Below, piece by piece: positions 13,886 through 16,262 of a DNA stretch of 16,262 bases. Numbering within the stretch: the first letter of the stretch is position 1; each line of letters starts with the position of its first letter. The stretch spans positions 1-16,262 of the forward strand of contig DBFZTP010000035.1 in assembly GCA_048520025.1 (NCBI GenBank). The letters run 5' to 3'. A program made the translations under genes and the position numbers. The stretch comes from Aphodousia sp048520025 (lineage in GTDB: Bacteria; Pseudomonadota; Gammaproteobacteria; Burkholderiales; Burkholderiaceae_F). The notes under the pieces were generated by a model that saw nothing but the letters and a program-made list of their open reading frames with translations, did no database searches and was not told the origin of the DNA.

Positions 13886-15988
13886 ATGGCTCGTACCACT
13901 CCGATCTCGCGTTATCGCAATATCGGTATCTCTGCCCACATTGACGCGGGCAAGACCACGACCACTGAACGTATTTTGTTCTATACCGGTGTCACTCACA
14001 AGCTCGGTGAAGTGCATGATGGCGCTGCCACCATGGACTGGATGGAACAAGAACAAGAAAAGGGTATTACGATTACCTCCGCTGCCACGACCACGTTCTG
14101 GAAGGGCATGGATGGTTCGTTCCCGGAACACCGTTTGAACATTATTGACACCCCGGGGCACGTTGACTTCACCGTTGAAGTGGAACGTTCCATGCGTGTG
14201 TTGGACGGCGCTTGTATGGTTTACTGCGCTGTTGGTGGTGTTCAACCGCAATCTGAAACCGTTTGGCGTCAAGCTAACAAGTACGCTGTGCCGCGTTTGG
14301 CCTTCGTGAACAAGATGGACCGTACCGGTGCCAACTTCTTCAAGGTCTACGAACAAATGCGCGTTCGCTTGAAGGCTAACCCTGTGCCTATCGTTATTCC
14401 GATCGGCGCTGAAGACACCTTTGAAGGTGTGGTTGACCTCTTGAAGATGCGTGCCATCATTTGGGACGAAGAAAGCCAAGGTATGAAGTTTGAGTACAAG
14501 CCGATCCCGGCCGAACTCGAAGCTGATGCACAACAATGGCGTGAGAACATGGTTGAAGCTGCTGCTGAAGCCAACGAAGATCTCATGAACGAATACCTTG
14601 AAAACGGTGACTTGAGCGAAGAACAAATTATCGCTGGCTTGCGTGCTCGTACGATCGCTTGCGAAATTCAACCGATGCTCTGCGGTACCGCATTTAAGAA
14701 CAAGGGTGTTCAACGTATGTTGGACGCAGTCGTTCAATTGTTGCCGTCTCCGGTTGATATTCCGCCGGTTAAGGGCGTTGACTTGAATGACAACGAAGTC
14801 GAACGTGAATCTGATGACAACGCTCCGTTCTCTGCTTTGGCCTTTAAGATCATGACGGACCCGTATGTTGGTCAATTGACCTTCTTGCGCGTTTACTCCG
14901 GTGTTTTGACCTCCGGCGAAACGGTGTTGAACTCTGTCAAGAACAAGAAAGAACGTATCGGCCGCTTGCTCCAAATGCACGCTAACGAACGTAAGGAAAT
15001 CAAGGAAACGGAAGCTGGCGACATCGCTGCTGCTGTTGGCTTGAAGGAAGTTACCTCTGGTGACACGCTCTGCGCTATTGACGCTCCTGTGATTTTGGAA
15101 CGTATGGAATTCCCGGAACCGGTGATTTCTCAAGCTGTTGAGCCCAAGACCAAGGCTGACCAAGAAAAGATGGGTATTGCATTGAACCGCTTGGCTCAAG
15201 AAGACCCGTCCTTCCGCGTTCGCACGGACGAAGAATCCGGTCAAACGATTATTTCCGGTATGGGCGAATTGCACTTGGAAATTTTGGTTGACCGTATGCG
15301 TCGTGAATTCGGTGTTGAAGCTACCGTCGGTAAGCCCCAAGTGGCCTATCGTGAAACGATCCGCTCTGTTGAAGAAAACGCAGAATTCAAGTTTGTTAAG
15401 CAATCTGGTGGTCGTGGTCAATACGGTCACGTTGTGCTTAAGCTCGAACCGCAAGAAGCTGGCAAGGGCTTTGAATTCGTTGACGCCATTAAGGGCGGTG
15501 TTGTTCCTCGCGAATACATCCCGGCCGTTCAAAAGGGTGTTGAAGACACGTTGAAGGCTGGTGTTTTGGCTGGTTACCCGGTTGTTGACGTCAAGGTGAC
15601 GTTGCACTTCGGTTCTTACCACGAAGTTGACTCTAACGAAAACGCCTTTAAGATGGCCGCTTCCATGGCTTTCAAGGAAGGTATGCGTAAGGCTCACCCC
15701 GTGTTGCTCGAACCGATCATGGCTGTTGACGTTGAAACGCCTGAAGAAAAGATGGGCGACGTCATGGGTGACTTGTCCTCTCGCCGTGGTGTGATCCAAG
15801 GTATGGATGACATCGCTGGTGGTGGTAAGGCTATCCGCGCTGAAGTTCCGTTGGCTGAAATGTTTGGCTACGCTACGACCCTCCGTTCTTTGACGCAAGG
15901 TCGTGCTACGTACTCCATGCAATTCAAGCACTACGCAGAAGCCCCGCGTAACGTGGCTGATGAAGTGATCGCTGAAAAAACAAAATAA
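13886..15988 (+). CDS. fusA: Elongation factor G
   Basis: The product is the 700-residue translocase EF-G, a cytosolic GTPase that moves tRNA and mRNA through the ribosome and works with RRF in recycling. The GTPase motifs are intact: AHIDAGKTT (17-25), DTPGH (88-92) and NKMD (142-145). The switch I motif reads EKGITI, with lysine at 59 where E. coli has arginine. Domain IV contains GGRGQYGHV and the tip loop GSYHEVDSNE (576 onward). Domain V contains MGDVMGDLSSRRG. Length and ends match the housekeeping fusA. AGGGGA lies five bases before the ATG. rpsG precedes it and tuf follows after 55 bases, the usual str order. No TTA, CTA or TCA codon interrupts the opposite strand over nearly the whole gene. 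Confidence 0.99.
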   Translation: MARTTPISRYRNIGISAHIDAGKTTTTERILFYTGVTHKLGEVHDGAATMDWMEQEQEKGITITSAATTTFWKGMDGSFPEHRLNIIDTPGHVDFTVEVERSMRVLDGACMVYCAVGGVQPQSETVWRQANKYAVPRLAFVNKMDRTGANFFKVYEQMRVRLKANPVPIVIPIGAEDTFEGVVDLLKMRAIIWDEESQGMKFEYKPIPAELEADAQQWRENMVEAAAEANEDLMNEYLENGDLSEEQIIAGLRARTIACEIQPMLCGTAFKNKGVQRMLDAVVQLLPSPVDIPPVKGVDLNDNEVERESDDNAPFSALAFKIMTDPYVGQLTFLRVYSGVLTSGETVLNSVKNKKERIGRLLQMHANERKEIKETEAGDIAAAVGLKEVTSGDTLCAIDAPVILERMEFPEPVISQAVEPKTKADQEKMGIALNRLAQEDPSFRVRTDEESGQTIISGMGELHLEILVDRMRREFGVEATVGKPQVAYRETIRSVEENAEFKFVKQSGGRGQYGHVVLKLEPQEAGKGFEFVDAIKGGVVPREYIPAVQKGVEDTLKAGVLAGYPVVDVKVTLHFGSYHEVDSNENAFKMAASMAFKEGMRKAHPVLLEPIMAVDVETPEEKMGDVMGDLSSRRGVIQGMDDIAGGGKAIRAEVPLAEMFGYATTLRSLTQGRATYSMQFKHYAEAPRNVADEVIAEKTK

Positions 15989-16043
15989 GCGTAAACTTTA
16001 AGAGTTTTATTAACTAATTTACCCAATTAAAGGACCAAGTAAA

Positions 16044-16262
16044 ATGGCAAAAGGTAAGTTTGAACGTACCAAGCCCCACGTTAACGTGGGCACGATCGGC
16101 CACGTCGACCATGGTAAGACCACGTTGACGGCCGCTATCACGACGGTTCTCGCCCAACAATTCGGCGGTGAAGCTCGTGCTTATGACCAAATTGACGCCG
16201 CTCCTGAAGAAAAGGCTCGCGGTATTACGATTAACACGTCTCACGTTGAATACGAAACGGAA
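16044..16262 (+). CDS. tuf: Elongation factor Tu, 5' part (second tuf copy)
   Basis: The first 73 codons of EF-Tu are present and run off the window end. The N-terminus is MAKGKFERTKPHVNVGTIGH. The GTP-binding motif GHVDHGKT is at 19-26, and the switch I element RGITI at 59-63. AAGGA (16030-16034) lies nine bases before the ATG. This is the tufA-type copy, last of rpsL-rpsG-fusA-tuf. The copy at the left edge shows only its C-terminal part. EF-Tu is needed in large excess over ribosomes, the usual reason given for duplicate genes. Confidence 0.98.
   Translation, partial: MAKGKFERTKPHVNVGTIGHVDHGKTTLTAAITTVLAQQFGGEARAYDQIDAAPEEKARGITINTSHVEYETE

Noticed and set aside
13793..15931. 712-codon open frame on the - strand opposite fusA
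   Set aside because: It is codon-aligned with fusA, so its openness only reflects that fusA avoids TTA, CTA and TCA codons. The translation is low-complexity and matches no family that I know, while fusA is unmistakable.
1..16262. An undescribed system, mobile element, CRISPR array or defence island
   Set aside because: Every substantial open frame on the + strand that is not a shadow is a known housekeeping gene in its conserved order; no transposase, integrase, repeat-spacer array or unknown protein was seen.

Overview
The window is a complete stretch of the conserved bacterial rif/str locus: elongation factor, tRNA-Trp, secretion, antitermination, ribosomal protein and RNA polymerase genes, all on the + strand. 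The order is tuf(3' end)-trpT-secE-nusG-rplKAJL-rpoBC, then rpsL-rpsG-fusA-tuf(5' end). Two tuf copies bracketing the two operons, a GTG-started rplJ, the wording of RpoC, EF-G and S12, and the QTN in the rifampicin region of RpoB all point to a betaproteobacterium of the order Burkholderiales. The moderate base composition and strong use of TTG (Leu), CAA (Gln), ACG (Thr) and GAA (Glu) suggest a lower-GC lineage such as Sutterellaceae. The order is a fairly firm inference; the family is a guess from memory.

Layout. Positions 1-172 are the last 56 codons of an EF-Tu gene, followed by a 9-bp hairpin and tRNA-Trp (218-293). secE and nusG (412-1389) follow. A strong sigma70 promoter with an extended -10 (1416-1444) lies inside a large inverted repeat after nusG and drives rplK and rplA. 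Between that promoter and rplK is a compact RNA fold resembling the L1-binding site of 23S rRNA. A 308-base gap (2659-2966) carries the L10-type leader of rplJ. rplJ and rplL encode the ribosomal stalk. A 271-base gap (3921-4191) before rpoB holds a chain of hairpins, including a 13-bp stem and a terminator-like hairpin, matching the place where E. coli has a processing site and an attenuator. rpoB and rpoC (4192-12551) are intact and of normal length.

After rpoC come two hairpins, the second with an 18-bp stem and a T-rich tract (12600-12653), then a near-consensus promoter (12665-12693) and a roughly 150-base leader for the str operon: rpsL, rpsG, fusA and the start of a second tuf. The rpsL-rpsG gap carries hairpins where S7 autoregulation would act, and the rpsG-fusA gap has another stem-loop.

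Together the genes make transcription (beta, beta', NusG), translation (L11, L1, L10, L7/L12, S12, S7, EF-G, EF-Tu, tRNA-Trp) and membrane insertion (SecE) machinery. The RNA structures in the gaps are the likely means of balancing ribosomal proteins against polymerase. I found no mobile element, CRISPR array, defence system or unknown protein family. The window is ordinary core genome, and its interesting content is in the non-coding leaders.
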